Shown here one piece after another: positions 52,843-61,366 of a stretch of 64,000 nt of DNA (the first letter of the stretch is position 1; each line of letters begins with the position of its first letter). Position numbers and translations under genes: made by a program. The notes beneath the pieces are model-generated. The model made no database searches. It was not told where the DNA came from and saw only the letters and a list, made by a program, of their open reading frames with translations. This stretch comes from Candidatus Lumbricidiphila eiseniae (GTDB lineage Bacteria; Actinomycetota; Actinomycetes; Actinomycetales; Microbacteriaceae): positions 1 through 64,000 of the forward strand of contig NAEP01000036.1 in NCBI GenBank assembly GCA_002529645.1, written 5' to 3'.

Positions 52843-54849
52843 ATGCCTGATAGATTTGAGGGGTACCGACTTCTGCGGCAACTTGGCGATGGTGAGGGGG
52901 TGGTGCACTACCTCGCGACTGAGTCGGACGCCACGATTCCCACGCTGGGTGGGGGCATCCCGTTGTGTACCATTGCTGTTTTTGATGTCGCACGGGCCGT
53001 GGATGCCTGCACACTGGCATCGATCGCGATGCGTGCCGATCGCACGGGAACGTTGCCCACATGGCGTGCCGAGGGGATCGTTGATGATCAGCGCGGGTAT
53101 CTGGTATTCGACTACGTTCCGGGCACACGGCTGGTGGAACGGCTGAACAGGGGCTATCTCACAGCGGGGGAAGCGGTGACCATACTTGCTCCGCTGTGTG
53201 CGTCGCTTGCCGGGTTGGCTGCGTGCGGAATCGAGAGTGTCGATGTATCTGCTCGGTCGATCATCATTGATCTCACCGGGCGACCGCGGTTGTGCGGCCT
53301 GTACGGGTGGCGCCTGAGCGTGGATGCGATGTGGCCAGACACTGTCTGCGGCCAAGAATCTGTGCACCGGGTGAACGCGGGGGTGGGTGACGAGAGTGTG
53401 TGGTCGCACGAAGCGTGGCGTCACGGTGAACTGCCCGCGCGCCCCGATACTGTTTGGCCGACTGCCGCTGTTTCGGTCACGGCCAGTGATCAGGGACCGC
53501 ACAGCACCCCGGCCACGGGCCTGACGGCTCTTGTGTTGGAGATCGCGCAAGCTGTCCGTCCCTCCGGATCGTTGGATCCGGTGTTGCGGGTTATCGAACA
53601 GTTCCAATCTGCTCGGGTCGCCAGCAGCATCCCGGATGCCTCGTATCGTGCTGCGCACTACACCGCGGTCGAGAGAGCGCTCTTTACGATCATCGCCCCA
53701 GAATCGATTCGCGACACTGTGCACCGTACCATGCCCGAACCGGTGTCCGAGCAGTCACCCCGTGAGCCGATGGCACTCGATCCGAAACTGCGTGTGCGGA
53801 CGCCCATCGACAGCGGGGAACGCAAGTCAGTTCGCCCACTAAGCACGCTCCGGATGGGCCACACCGACCGGATAGCGGAGGCTGTGGTGAGTGTGATCCC
53901 TGTTATTCATAGGGGTTCCTCACGTCAGGCTCGAGTTGTGGAAGCCGGGAGCTTCGGCCGAAGTGCCACGCGGGCAGAGCAAACTGAATCCCGATCACGT
54001 GCTGTGCGGGCGAGGAAAGCCGAATCTCGTGTGCGTACTACCGGTGACAGGCACACCAGTGACAGACCCGGAGTGCAACGGGCACGGGTGTCCACGTATG
54101 CACCACCCCCGTCACAGCTTGACACGCCCGGAGTGCAACGGGCACGGGCTCCCGTGTCATCCCACCCCGTGAGCGTGTGGCGTCGGCTTGGCGAACGACG
54201 CAGGCCGGTGATCTTTGCCGCGCTCGTGGGATCTGGCGCGCTCATTCTGGTGCTGACGCTCGTACCGCCGACAACCGGGGAGGGCACCGGTTCCTCCTCG
54301 GTGGGAGACGAACAAGCGGGGAGGGACACGAGGCACTCAACGCAGCCGACGACCCCCGCACCCCGGGAAACACCTGACGTCGGTGGTGCGAGATATTTAC
54401 GTGATCCGACAACCCCCGCACCCCGGGAAACACCCGCGAGCCCCGAAACGGTACCCGCATCGCCGGGTAAACAGGACAGCTTCGAAACATCCCCCGTGGC
54501 ATCCACCCAGACGCCGGTGGCAGCCGTTGGGGAGTTATTGAGCATCCGAACACGATGTTTAGCCGCGCTCGATACCGCCTGCATCGCAGCGTTTGCGCAA
54601 CCGGGGTCGCCACTGGAAGCGAAGGATCGCGGGGCGGTTCTCGCGCACCGGCGAGAGCAGGGGGTTAGCGCGGTAAAGACCACGCAACCGACCCCCGGTA
54701 CCGAGTTCGACCTAGAGGCCGCTACGGTCACAGCCGACATGGGTAGCGCAGTCCTCGTGCGGGTACCGCGCAAGGAGGCAGGAGGAACCGCCTCTGTCCT
54801 GCTCATGACGAGCGAGGCCGGATGGCGGTTACGTGATATCTACGATTGA
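52843..54849 (+). CDS. Pseudokinase-like single-pass membrane protein
   Basis: About 668 residues. The N-terminal 250 residues follow a protein-kinase plan (FEGYRLLRQLGDGEGVVHYLAT, YLVFDYVPGTRLVERL) but lack the catalytic HRD and DFG motifs: the corresponding places read VDVSARSIIID and LCGLYGW, so it is probably inactive as a kinase. A long Arg/Ser-rich linker, one membrane helix (about 465-485: VIFAALVGSGALILVLTLV), and an external Pro/Thr-rich region ending in a small alpha/beta domain follow. The linker and the external region each hold an in-frame 60-bp-period duplication. It may be an actinobacterial cell-envelope regulator. The start at 52843 is where kinase similarity begins. Confidence 0.7.
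   Translation: MPDRFEGYRLLRQLGDGEGVVHYLATESDATIPTLGGGIPLCTIAVFDVARAVDACTLASIAMRADRTGTLPTWRAEGIVDDQRGYLVFDYVPGTRLVERLNRGYLTAGEAVTILAPLCASLAGLAACGIESVDVSARSIIIDLTGRPRLCGLYGWRLSVDAMWPDTVCGQESVHRVNAGVGDESVWSHEAWRHGELPARPDTVWPTAAVSVTASDQGPHSTPATGLTALVLEIAQAVRPSGSLDPVLRVIEQFQSARVASSIPDASYRAAHYTAVERALFTIIAPESIRDTVHRTMPEPVSEQSPREPMALDPKLRVRTPIDSGERKSVRPLSTLRMGHTDRIAEAVVSVIPVIHRGSSRQARVVEAGSFGRSATRAEQTESRSRAVRARKAESRVRTTGDRHTSDRPGVQRARVSTYAPPPSQLDTPGVQRARAPVSSHPVSVWRRLGERRRPVIFAALVGSGALILVLTLVPPTTGEGTGSSSVGDEQAGRDTRHSTQPTTPAPRETPDVGGARYLRDPTTPAPRETPASPETVPASPGKQDSFETSPVASTQTPVAAVGELLSIRTRCLAALDTACIAAFAQPGSPLEAKDRGAVLAHRREQGVSAVKTTQPTPGTEFDLEAATVTADMGSAVLVRVPRKEAGGTASVLLMTSEAGWRLRDIYD
54061..54148. repeat. 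In-frame copy-spacer-copy duplication, period 60 (locus 12)
   Basis: A 28-bp segment at 54061-54088 recurs at 54121-54148 (26 of 28 matches; contains CCCGGAGTGCAACGGGCACG). The spacer is 32 bp, and the 60-bp period preserves the frame, so the protein has PGVQRAR twice in its cytoplasmic linker. CCCG...CGGG forms an inverted repeat. Confidence 0.93.
54346..54434. repeat. In-frame copy-spacer-copy duplication, period 60 (locus 13)
   Basis: A 29-bp segment at 54346-54374 recurs at 54406-54434 with 28 of 29 matches (contains CCCCCGCACCCCGGGAAACA); the spacer is 31 bp. It duplicates TPAPRETP in the external region of the pseudokinase-like protein. The high identity suggests a recent event. Confidence 0.93.
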
Positions 54850-54882
54850 GCCCGGTGATGCCGTCGTGACCCGCAGCCGCCA

Positions 54883-55926
54883 TCACCGTCGACCATCAGC
54901 ACGGTCATCCGGGCTGCCACGACCCTCCGGTCCATCGTGTTGGCGGAGGTACTGCTCAAACTCCTGTGCGATCGCCTCACCCGAGGCGCTGGGAGCATCC
55001 ACCGCATCGCGGGCTCGCTCCAACTGCGCCACATACCCGGCAAGATCCTCGTCCTCGCTGGCAGCCGCATCCACTCCGGCTTCCCACGCCGCAGCATCGG
55101 TCGCCAAACTGCCGAGTGGAATGGTGAGATCAAACAGTTCTTCGAGTTTGGTCACGAGCGCGAGCATCGCCTTGGGTGAGGGTGCGCTGTGAACATAGTG
55201 TGGTACCGCAACCCACAGTGACACGGTTGGGATGCCCCGCAGTTCCGCGTGCTCGGCAAGCACCGAGAGTATTCCTACCGGTCCCTCATAGGTTGACCGC
55301 TCCAACCCAAAGATTTCCCGCTGTGTGGCGTTTTCGCTCGAGGCAAGCACGGTGAGCGGTCGAGTGTGCGGAGCATCCGCGAGCATCGCACCGAGCAGGA
55401 TGATGCCGTCAATCTGAACTGCTGCCGCGGCGTCGAGCAGCTCCTCCACAAATGCTCGCCAGCTCCGGGCGGGCTCGGCACCGAGCAACACGTGCAGTTG
55501 TCTCGTGTTGTCCGAGCGAAGCTGGTGGTCACGGTCCGAGTTGTCTTCTCCGAGCGACGGGGGCGCAGGGCACTCTTTGCAATCGGCCCGACCATTCTTT
55601 TCATCTTCTCCCGGCGACGGGGGCGCAGGTAGGTGTGAAATGTCGGGGTCCACACTGGCACCGTCTTCTCCGGGCGACGGGGGCGCAGGGCCGAAGAGCG
55701 TCGCCCCCGGCCATTCCACCCGGCGCACGCCACTCTCACCGGTTCGGATAATGGGCCGGGTGAACTGGTAATCGAAGTACAGCTCAGGATCCACGCTCAT
55801 CCGGGCGGTCAAACCGAGATGCTGCGCGAGCAATCGACCGGTGTCGCTCGCGGCTTCGCCCGCGTCGTTCCACCCCTCAAAGGCGCAGACCAATAACCGT
55901 CGGCCCTGGCCGCTCGATGTGGTCAC
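54883..55926 (-). CDS. PAC2 family protein with a 40-residue repeat insert
   Basis: PAC2 proteins are proteasome-assembly-chaperone-like; the role in Actinobacteria is unsettled. The 347-residue protein reads RRLLVCAFEGWNDAGEAASDT near the N-terminus, RRVEWPGATLFGP, then LHVLLGAEPARSWRAFVEELLD and SLWVAVPHYVHSAPSPKAMLALV, all family-typical. Between GATLFGP and the HVLLG strand it has three APPSxGED-type repeats 20 residues apart that relatives should lack. The GTG at 55926 follows GAGAGGTGCAGC; an upstream frame is unsupported. It is divergent from the HAD gene. Confidence 0.85.
   Translation of the reverse strand: MTTSSGQGRRLLVCAFEGWNDAGEAASDTGRLLAQHLGLTARMSVDPELYFDYQFTRPIIRTGESGVRRVEWPGATLFGPAPPSPGEDGASVDPDISHLPAPPSPGEDEKNGRADCKECPAPPSLGEDNSDRDHQLRSDNTRQLHVLLGAEPARSWRAFVEELLDAAAAVQIDGIILLGAMLADAPHTRPLTVLASSENATQREIFGLERSTYEGPVGILSVLAEHAELRGIPTVSLWVAVPHYVHSAPSPKAMLALVTKLEELFDLTIPLGSLATDAAAWEAGVDAAASEDEDLAGYVAQLERARDAVDAPSASGEAIAQEFEQYLRQHDGPEGRGSPDDRADGRR
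55543..55690. repeat. In-frame three-copy, two-spacer array inside the PAC2 gene, period 60 (locus 14)
   Basis: A 28-bp segment occurs at 55543-55570, 55603-55630 and 55663-55690, exactly 60 bp apart, sharing TCTTCTCC and GCGACGGGGGCGCAGG. The two 32-bp spacers are unrelated to each other. Two insertions add 40 residues in frame. The geometry is indistinguishable from a small type I-E CRISPR array, but it encodes protein. Confidence 0.95.
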
Positions 55927-56075
55927 GCTGCACCTCTCTTCGACCGTCAACAAACCTCCTCCACAATAGGCGCTCGCACGAGTGTTCGGGCAGGTGGATG
56001 ATCGGCGGGCCGCACGACGGCGTGACCTACCCGTCCACATTTGAACCGATCCCGGCACCCCGTAGACTCTCGACC

Positions 56076-56801
56076 ATGACAACACCGCCAGCCGCCGTGC
56101 TTCGGGACATGGACCAGACGGATGACTCGGGACCTCATACCCACGAGGTTGCCGCCGTGCTCTGGGACATGGATGGAACTCTCGTCGATACGGAACGATA
56201 TTGGATGGATGCCGAGAGCGAACTGGTTACCCGGTGTGGTGGCAGCTGGAATCACGAGGATGCGCTCACCCTCATTGGTGCCGGACTGTCGTATGCGGCC
56301 ACACTTTTTCAATCCAGGGGTGTCTCCCTGAGCACCGAGCAGATTGTGACAGAACTATCTAGCCGGGTTGAGGAACGACTGCGCACCGAGGGTCCACCGT
56401 GGCGGCCCGGGGCACTTGAGCTGCTACACGAATTGTCCGAGGCATCCGTGCCCACGGCTCTTGTGACCATGTCGCTGCGTTCAACCACCAATGCGGTCAT
56501 GGCCGCCATCCCGTTTCCGGCTTTCACGGTCTCGGTGACCGGAGACGAGGTCACCCGCCCTAAACCGGATCCCGAACCATACTTACACGCGGCTCGACTG
56601 CTTGGTGTCGATATTCGCCGCTGCGTCGCGATCGAGGATTCGCCAACGGGTCTGGCCGCCGCCGCCGCCTCTGGCGCGGTTGCGATTGGTGTACCCAACT
56701 ACGTTCCGCTCGATTCGGATGTCGCGACGGTGCTGTTGCCGACCCTTGCTCATGTGCACTTGTCCGACCTCAGTGCTCTTGTTGCGGATCAGCGGCGGTG
56801 A
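56076..56801 (+). CDS. HAD-superfamily phosphatase with duplicated nucleophile motif
   Basis: The 241-residue HAD hydrolase has the nucleophile motif AAVLWDMDGTLVDTE (DxDGT), motif II Ser/Thr in ALVTMSLR, motif III Lys in VTRPKPDPEPY and motif IV Asp in CVAIEDSPTG, the beta-phosphoglucomutase-like subgroup. Directly before the real nucleophile motif is a degenerate copy AAVLRDMDQTDD, created by an in-frame 60-bp-period duplication. TAGACT ends 7 bases before ATG 56076, so the transcript is probably leaderless. The trmI GTG overlaps its stop. Confidence 0.88.
   Translation: MTTPPAAVLRDMDQTDDSGPHTHEVAAVLWDMDGTLVDTERYWMDAESELVTRCGGSWNHEDALTLIGAGLSYAATLFQSRGVSLSTEQIVTELSSRVEERLRTEGPPWRPGALELLHELSEASVPTALVTMSLRSTTNAVMAAIPFPAFTVSVTGDEVTRPKPDPEPYLHAARLLGVDIRRCVAIEDSPTGLAAAAASGAVAIGVPNYVPLDSDVATVLLPTLAHVHLSDLSALVADQRR
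56091..56178. repeat. In-frame copy-spacer-copy duplication over the HAD active site, period 60 (locus 15)
   Basis: About 24-28 bp at 56091-56118 recur at 56151-56178 (both start GCCGCCGTGCT and contain GGGACATGGA), with a 32-bp spacer. The duplication lies over the codons of the catalytic DMDGT motif. The second copy keeps the functional motif and the first has drifted to DMDQT. Confidence 0.88.
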
Positions 56802-57844
56802 CCTCGAGAGCAATGCCCAGCCGCAGCGAACACAGTGGCCCGTTCCGTGTCGGTGACCGCGTTCAACTCACCGGCCCGAAGGGACGCCGCCACACGATCA
56901 CCCTGGAGCCCGGCGGGATATTTCACTCGCACCGGGGGCTCATCGAGCACAACAATCTACTGGGCTGTCCGGATGGCTCGGTGATCACCAATCAGGCGGG
57001 CGTTCCCTATCTGGCACTCCGGCCGTTATTGAGCGACTTCGTCATGTCGATGCCGCGCGGTGCGGCCATCGTGTATCCCAAGGATGCCGCACAGATTCTT
57101 GTGCAGGCCGACATTTTCCCGGGTGCAACAGTGGTCGAAGCCGGGGTCGGATCGGGGGCGCTTTCACTCTGGTTACTGCGGGCAATCGGAGCATCCGGCC
57201 ACCTGTATTCGTTCGAGCGACGCGACGATTTTGCGGCAATTGCCCGTGGCAACATCGCGACCTTTCACGGGTTTGAGCCCCCACACTTCACCCTGACCGT
57301 TGGTGAACTCGGCGAGGCATTGCCCGCGACGGTTGCCGCGGCCTCGGTTGACCGTGTGGTGCTCGACATGCTTGCCCCGTGGGAGTGTTTGCCCGCAGTG
57401 TCCACAGCGCTGCGGGCGGGCGGGATTGTTCTGTGCTACATCGCGACAGCGACTCAGCTTTCGCGGGTGACGGAGGCGATTCGCGCGACCGGGCGGTACA
57501 CCGAGCCGCAGGCGAGCGAAACAATGGTTCGGGGATGGCACGTGCAGGGCCTTGCCGTGCGACCGGATCATCGCATGATCGCACACACCGGGTTTCTGCT
57601 GACCGCCAGGTTGCTCAGCCCGGGAACGATATTGCCCGAAAAGAAGCTAAAACTTTCCAAATCAGACTATAACGACGAGGATGTTGAGATGTGGACACCG
57701 GGCGCGCTCGGAGAGAGGGTTGTGAGCGACAAAAATATTCGGCGGCGGGCACGTCGTGCGGGGGCGAGTGCCTCGGCCGCGGCGACGGAGGGTGGCACCG
57801 ACTCAGGCCCGGCACGAGGCATCCGAGATGAGAGAAACCGATAG
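56798..57844 (+). CDS. trmI: tRNA (adenine58-N1)-methyltransferase
   Basis: TrmI methylates A58 in the T loop of tRNAs using SAM. The 348-residue protein has the N-terminal beta domain (GPFRVGDRVQLTGPKGRRHTI), the SAM loop VVEAGVGSGALSLWLLRAIG, acidic ribose contact FERRDDFA and the catalytic region VVLDMLAPW. The basic C-terminal tail is common in Actinobacteria. It overlaps the HAD stop by 4 bp (GTGA). In proteasome-bearing relatives the Mpa/ARC ATPase and Pup genes follow trmI; here they do not. Confidence 0.92.
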   Translation: MTSRAMPSRSEHSGPFRVGDRVQLTGPKGRRHTITLEPGGIFHSHRGLIEHNNLLGCPDGSVITNQAGVPYLALRPLLSDFVMSMPRGAAIVYPKDAAQILVQADIFPGATVVEAGVGSGALSLWLLRAIGASGHLYSFERRDDFAAIARGNIATFHGFEPPHFTLTVGELGEALPATVAAASVDRVVLDMLAPWECLPAVSTALRAGGIVLCYIATATQLSRVTEAIRATGRYTEPQASETMVRGWHVQGLAVRPDHRMIAHTGFLLTARLLSPGTILPEKKLKLSKSDYNDEDVEMWTPGALGERVVSDKNIRRRARRAGASASAAATEGGTDSGPARGIRDERNR

Positions 57845-57967
57845 GCTGACTGAGCGGCAACCGCCGACACACCGTGCCACGGTCGCGGCGCACGCGTGCG
57901 CTCTTTGAGACACGCGCAACCCACGCTGACTCGAGCCGCGTGCGTGCACCCGTGTGAATACCTGCTG

Positions 57968-58930
57968 ATGAAACGAGGATCCGTGCGTTCACGACTCGCT
58001 GTTATTGCCGGACTGGGCTGTGTGGCCGCTGCCTTGGCCGGATGCACCGCAACCGGTCAGATGGCGTTGGGCTCGGGCCCCTCGGTGCAGGCACTGACGG
58101 TGTCGACAGATACCACCACGGAGTCGACCGTGAGTTTTCCCACACCGCTGCTGCCGTCTCGCGCGCAGTGCCGGGAAATTGTGGCGGGAACCGGCCCTCG
58201 AGTGCAGCCCGGCGATGTTGTTGAAGTCGCGGTATCGCTCTACCTTGGTGCCACCGGCGAAAAGCTGGTTTCGGTCGGATATGACTCCAGCAAGCCCGCG
58301 AAATACGTGCCCGTATCGGCGAGTGCCGCGGATGTGGTCAGTGCTGGCCTCCGGTGCGGGTCACGCGGATCTCGACTCGCGGTCGCGATTCCCCATTCGG
58401 CATCCATCGCCAATGTTACTGCCCTGGGTTTGATCGATTCGCAGAAGACCCGGCTGACCGACCCGCAACAGTTGGGTCTCGGATCGGGCGAAGGATTTGT
58501 GCAGGTCATGGACATCAAGCGAGTGTTCCCGGGCAAGGCGACCGGGGCACCCCAGATAACTCGCGACGGGTTTCCCGCGGTTGCGCTTGCCCCGAACGGG
58601 ACTCCCGGGATCACGATCCCCAAGAAACCGACCCCCACGAAGATGGAGCTAGAGATTCTCAAGGCTGGCGCTGGACCGGTGATCGGAGAAAAGAGTACCG
58701 TGCTCGTGCACATCGCGTCCGCAAACTGGTCGACCGGTGCGGCGAACTCAACCTGGCAGTCTGGTGCGCCTCAGCCCGTCTCCCTTGCTCAAGAAGATCC
58801 CTCCCTGGTCAAGCTGCTTAGCGGTGTCAAGGTTGGCTCACAGGTTGGGGTCATCCTGCCGACGCCAGCTTCGGAGGGCCAAGCGGCCGACGCGTCCTTT
58901 CTGGTCATCGACATTCTCGGTATTCTGTAG
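57968..58930 (+). CDS. FKBP-like peptidyl-prolyl isomerase lipoprotein
   Basis: The roughly 320-residue secreted lipoprotein has a basic N-terminus, hydrophobic signal and lipobox LAGC (Cys about residue 26). Two FKBP-like domains follow: CREIVAGTGPRVQPGDVVEVAVSLY and ELEILKAGAGPVIGEKSTVLVHI, each starting with the G-x-GP-x-V pattern, and a C-terminal LLSGVKVGSQVGVILP. The classical active-site aromatic residues are poorly kept, so isomerase activity is uncertain. The start at 57968 gives the signal peptide. It lies directly before pafB, its usual place. Confidence 0.82.
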   Translation: MKRGSVRSRLAVIAGLGCVAAALAGCTATGQMALGSGPSVQALTVSTDTTTESTVSFPTPLLPSRAQCREIVAGTGPRVQPGDVVEVAVSLYLGATGEKLVSVGYDSSKPAKYVPVSASAADVVSAGLRCGSRGSRLAVAIPHSASIANVTALGLIDSQKTRLTDPQQLGLGSGEGFVQVMDIKRVFPGKATGAPQITRDGFPAVALAPNGTPGITIPKKPTPTKMELEILKAGAGPVIGEKSTVLVHIASANWSTGAANSTWQSGAPQPVSLAQEDPSLVKLLSGVKVGSQVGVILPTPASEGQAADASFLVIDILGIL

Positions 58931-58961
58931 CGAATACACCGACCAAGACACGGGAGCGCGC

Positions 58962-60026
58962 ATGGCACGAGCATCGGGCAGGGAGGGTGCACGGCGGCCA
59001 CGCGTTCCGCCCGAGGATCGCCTGTTTAGCCTGGTGCTCGCACTGAGCGCGACATCCCGAGGTCTACTAAAGTCGGAAATCTTTGGCACCGTGCGCGGCT
59101 ACGCCGAGACGGATGGCCGAGCGAGCGAGCGAGACCTCGACAACCTCAGTCGGCAGTTTGAGCGTGACAAGGACGAACTGAGACGACTCGGGATTCCGCT
59201 GGAGACCTCCGACGTGCTCGACGGCAATAACAATCAACTCACCCGTTATTTCATTCCACAGACCGAGTACCAGTTGCCAGAGGAAACTCGGTTCACACCG
59301 GAGGAATTTGCCCTGCTGGGATTGGCCGGAGAAGTGTGGCGTGAGGCATCCCTCTCGGAAGATTCCCAACACGCGCTCATGAAACTGCGTGCGCTTGGCG
59401 TCGAGCCGCGGGAACTCATGATCGGCTATGCGCCGCGAGTGAGAGCGCGAGAGCCGGCCTTCGCTCTCGTGCAGCGCGCACTGGAGGAACGACAGGCGCT
59501 CGCCTTCCTGTATCTGAAGCCGGGAGATACCGTGCCGCGACGCCGCCTCGTTGATGTGCACGCTCTCGTGCTACACGAGGGTCGGTGGCACCTGCACGGT
59601 ATTGATCTTGACGCGAAGGATGCCCGTACCTTCCTGCTCTCTCGGATCGTCGGTGATGCGTCGCTCGTGCGCGGTGCCCCGTTACCGCCGCCGCCCGTGG
59701 GTGTGGCCGACGAAGTTTTGGCAGAACTGGCCAATATTCGGGCTAAGAATATCGCTGAGGTGACCGTTGCTGTCGGCAGTGACGCCGAGGTGCGTCTCAC
59801 GAAGCGGGCCTTCGAGACGGTGGAGAATACCGGGGTCATTCGTTTGCACTTTACGGATGCCGCGGTGTTGGCCGATGATCTCGCCGGATTCGGGCCCGAG
59901 GTACGGGTGCTGTCTCCTCCGGAACTTCGCGAGGCTGTGCAGCGTCGGCTCGAGACGGTGTTGGCCGCGCATGTGGATGCGGATGCAGATAGGCCCGTGG
60001 CATCCCGGACAGGGGGTGACTCGTGA
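58962..60026 (+). CDS. pafB: PafB-type WYL transcriptional regulator
   Basis: PafB with PafC activates the mycobacterial DNA-damage response independently of SOS. The 354-residue protein has an N-terminal helix-turn-helix (LFSLVLALSATSRGLLKSEIF, SERDLDNLSRQFERDKDELRRLGIPLE), a WYL domain (LVQRALEERQALAFLYL to VDVHALVLHEGRWHLHGIDLDAKDARTFLLSRI) and a C-terminal WCX region. The two domain-typical arginines are in the last segment. It overlaps pafC by 4 bp. Confidence 0.9.
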   Translation: MARASGREGARRPRVPPEDRLFSLVLALSATSRGLLKSEIFGTVRGYAETDGRASERDLDNLSRQFERDKDELRRLGIPLETSDVLDGNNNQLTRYFIPQTEYQLPEETRFTPEEFALLGLAGEVWREASLSEDSQHALMKLRALGVEPRELMIGYAPRVRAREPAFALVQRALEERQALAFLYLKPGDTVPRRRLVDVHALVLHEGRWHLHGIDLDAKDARTFLLSRIVGDASLVRGAPLPPPPVGVADEVLAELANIRAKNIAEVTVAVGSDAEVRLTKRAFETVENTGVIRLHFTDAAVLADDLAGFGPEVRVLSPPELREAVQRRLETVLAAHVDADADRPVASRTGGDS

Positions 60027-61024
60027 CCACTGCCTCCGGTTCGGGGGAGGGCAGGCCGCCCGAACTCGGCGCTCCGCTCACCAATGCCTCCGATCGGCTT
60101 GTTTTTCTGCTCTCGCTTGTGCCGTATCTACTTGACCAGCAGGAGGTGTCCGTGCGCGATGCCGCGCACCACTTTCGGGTGAGTGACGAAGACATACGCC
60201 GCGCGGTACGTCTCATAGCAAGCTCGGGTCTGCCGGGCGACACCGGCACGTACCAGCCCAACGATCTGTTCGATATCGCCTGGGATGCGTTCGAGAACGA
60301 TGATCTCATCGTGCTCGTTACCCATCCGGTGCTTGACGACACTCCGCCGCGCTTGTCGGCAGGGGAGGCGGCCGCACTCATTGCGGGGCTGCAGTATCTT
60401 TCGGTATCACTAGAGGGAAGCGGCAGCACCGCGCTGGCATCATTGACACAGAAGCTTGCAGCATCCGCGACTCCCGCCCGTCTTGCGGTGGCGGCCGAAG
60501 AAACGAACGCACTGCTGACGCTCATTCGCGAGGCGGTCACGGCCGGGCGGCAGCTTGAGTTTGACTACCGAAATGCTCGTGGTCAGTCAGGGCCGCGTCG
60601 GGTAGACCCCCTGCAGATACGGTCGCAGGACAGCGACTGGTATCTGCAGGCGTACTGCTATCAGCGGGCTGCGGTGCGAAATTTCCGGCTTGATCGGATG
60701 AGCGCGTTACGAATGTCGGATCACCCGCTTGTGACGCATCCCGATCAAGAACTTCCGGAGTCGCTGTTTCAGAGTTCAGACACGGATCTTCAAGTGGTTG
60801 TGTCGGTTGTCCCCAGCGCGCTACCGCTGCTGTCTGACTACCTCACCGATGCCGAGCAGATTAACGTGGCAGACCGGGTGCACGTCACTCTTCGTGTCTC
60901 CCACCTGCACGTTCTCACCCATCTTGTTGCGAGTCGGCCCGGTTTGGTCACCGTCGTGGCCCCCCCGGAGGCGCGGCGTGTCGTCGTGGACTGGGCGCGA
61001 GCAGCACTTGAGCGCTACGAGTGA
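60023..61024 (+). CDS. pafC: PafC-type WYL transcriptional regulator
   Basis: The 333-residue partner of PafB shares the plan: helix-turn-helix (LVFLLSLVPYLLDQQEVSVRDAAHHFRVSDEDIRRAV), WYL domain (AVTAGRQLEFDYRNARGQSGPRRVDPLQIRSQDSDWYLQAYCY) and C-terminal WCX domain. The genes are translationally coupled (GTGA) and the proteins probably form a heterodimer. The adjacent proteasome and Pup ligase genes found in many relatives are missing. Confidence 0.9.
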   Translation: MTTASGSGEGRPPELGAPLTNASDRLVFLLSLVPYLLDQQEVSVRDAAHHFRVSDEDIRRAVRLIASSGLPGDTGTYQPNDLFDIAWDAFENDDLIVLVTHPVLDDTPPRLSAGEAAALIAGLQYLSVSLEGSGSTALASLTQKLAASATPARLAVAAEETNALLTLIREAVTAGRQLEFDYRNARGQSGPRRVDPLQIRSQDSDWYLQAYCYQRAAVRNFRLDRMSALRMSDHPLVTHPDQELPESLFQSSDTDLQVVVSVVPSALPLLSDYLTDAEQINVADRVHVTLRVSHLHVLTHLVASRPGLVTVVAPPEARRVVVDWARAALERYE

Positions 61025-61129
61025 ACAGTCACGGGTGGGTCAACAATCCACGGTAACTCTCATCGGGAGACACCCTGCCGGCAGGTAGGCGCGATAGACT
61101 GCGATGACCCAGAGAAATGGAAAGCTAAC

Positions 61130-61360
61130 ATGCTTGGAAACGGCTTCAGCGGATGGCACGCACTCATCATTCTCGTCGTTGTCGTGTTGCTGTTCGGCGC
61201 GAAGAAACTTCCCGGCCTCGCCCGCAGCCTCGCTCAGTCAATGAAGATTTTTAAGTCTGAAGTGAAGTCCGACACAGGCAAGGGTGTGAAGTCCGGAACA
61301 GACAGGGACGATGAGTCCGGCACAGATGCCGGTGACACGCCCTTCAGCAAGACTCCCTAG
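61130..61360 (+). CDS. tatA: Sec-independent translocase subunit TatA
   Basis: The 76-residue TatA forms the pore of the twin-arginine pathway. One N-terminal membrane helix ([20 protein letters not shown]) is followed by the amphipathic helix and a polar acidic tail. FGAKKLP is diagnostic. A TAGACT -10 lies at 61095-61100, and GAAATGGAAAG precedes the ATG. It is followed 6 bp later by tatC. Confidence 0.93.
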   Translation: MLGNGFSGWHALIILVVVVLLFGAKKLPGLARSLAQSMKIFKSEVKSDTGKGVKSGTDRDDESGTDAGDTPFSKTP

Positions 61361-61366
61361 ACGCCA

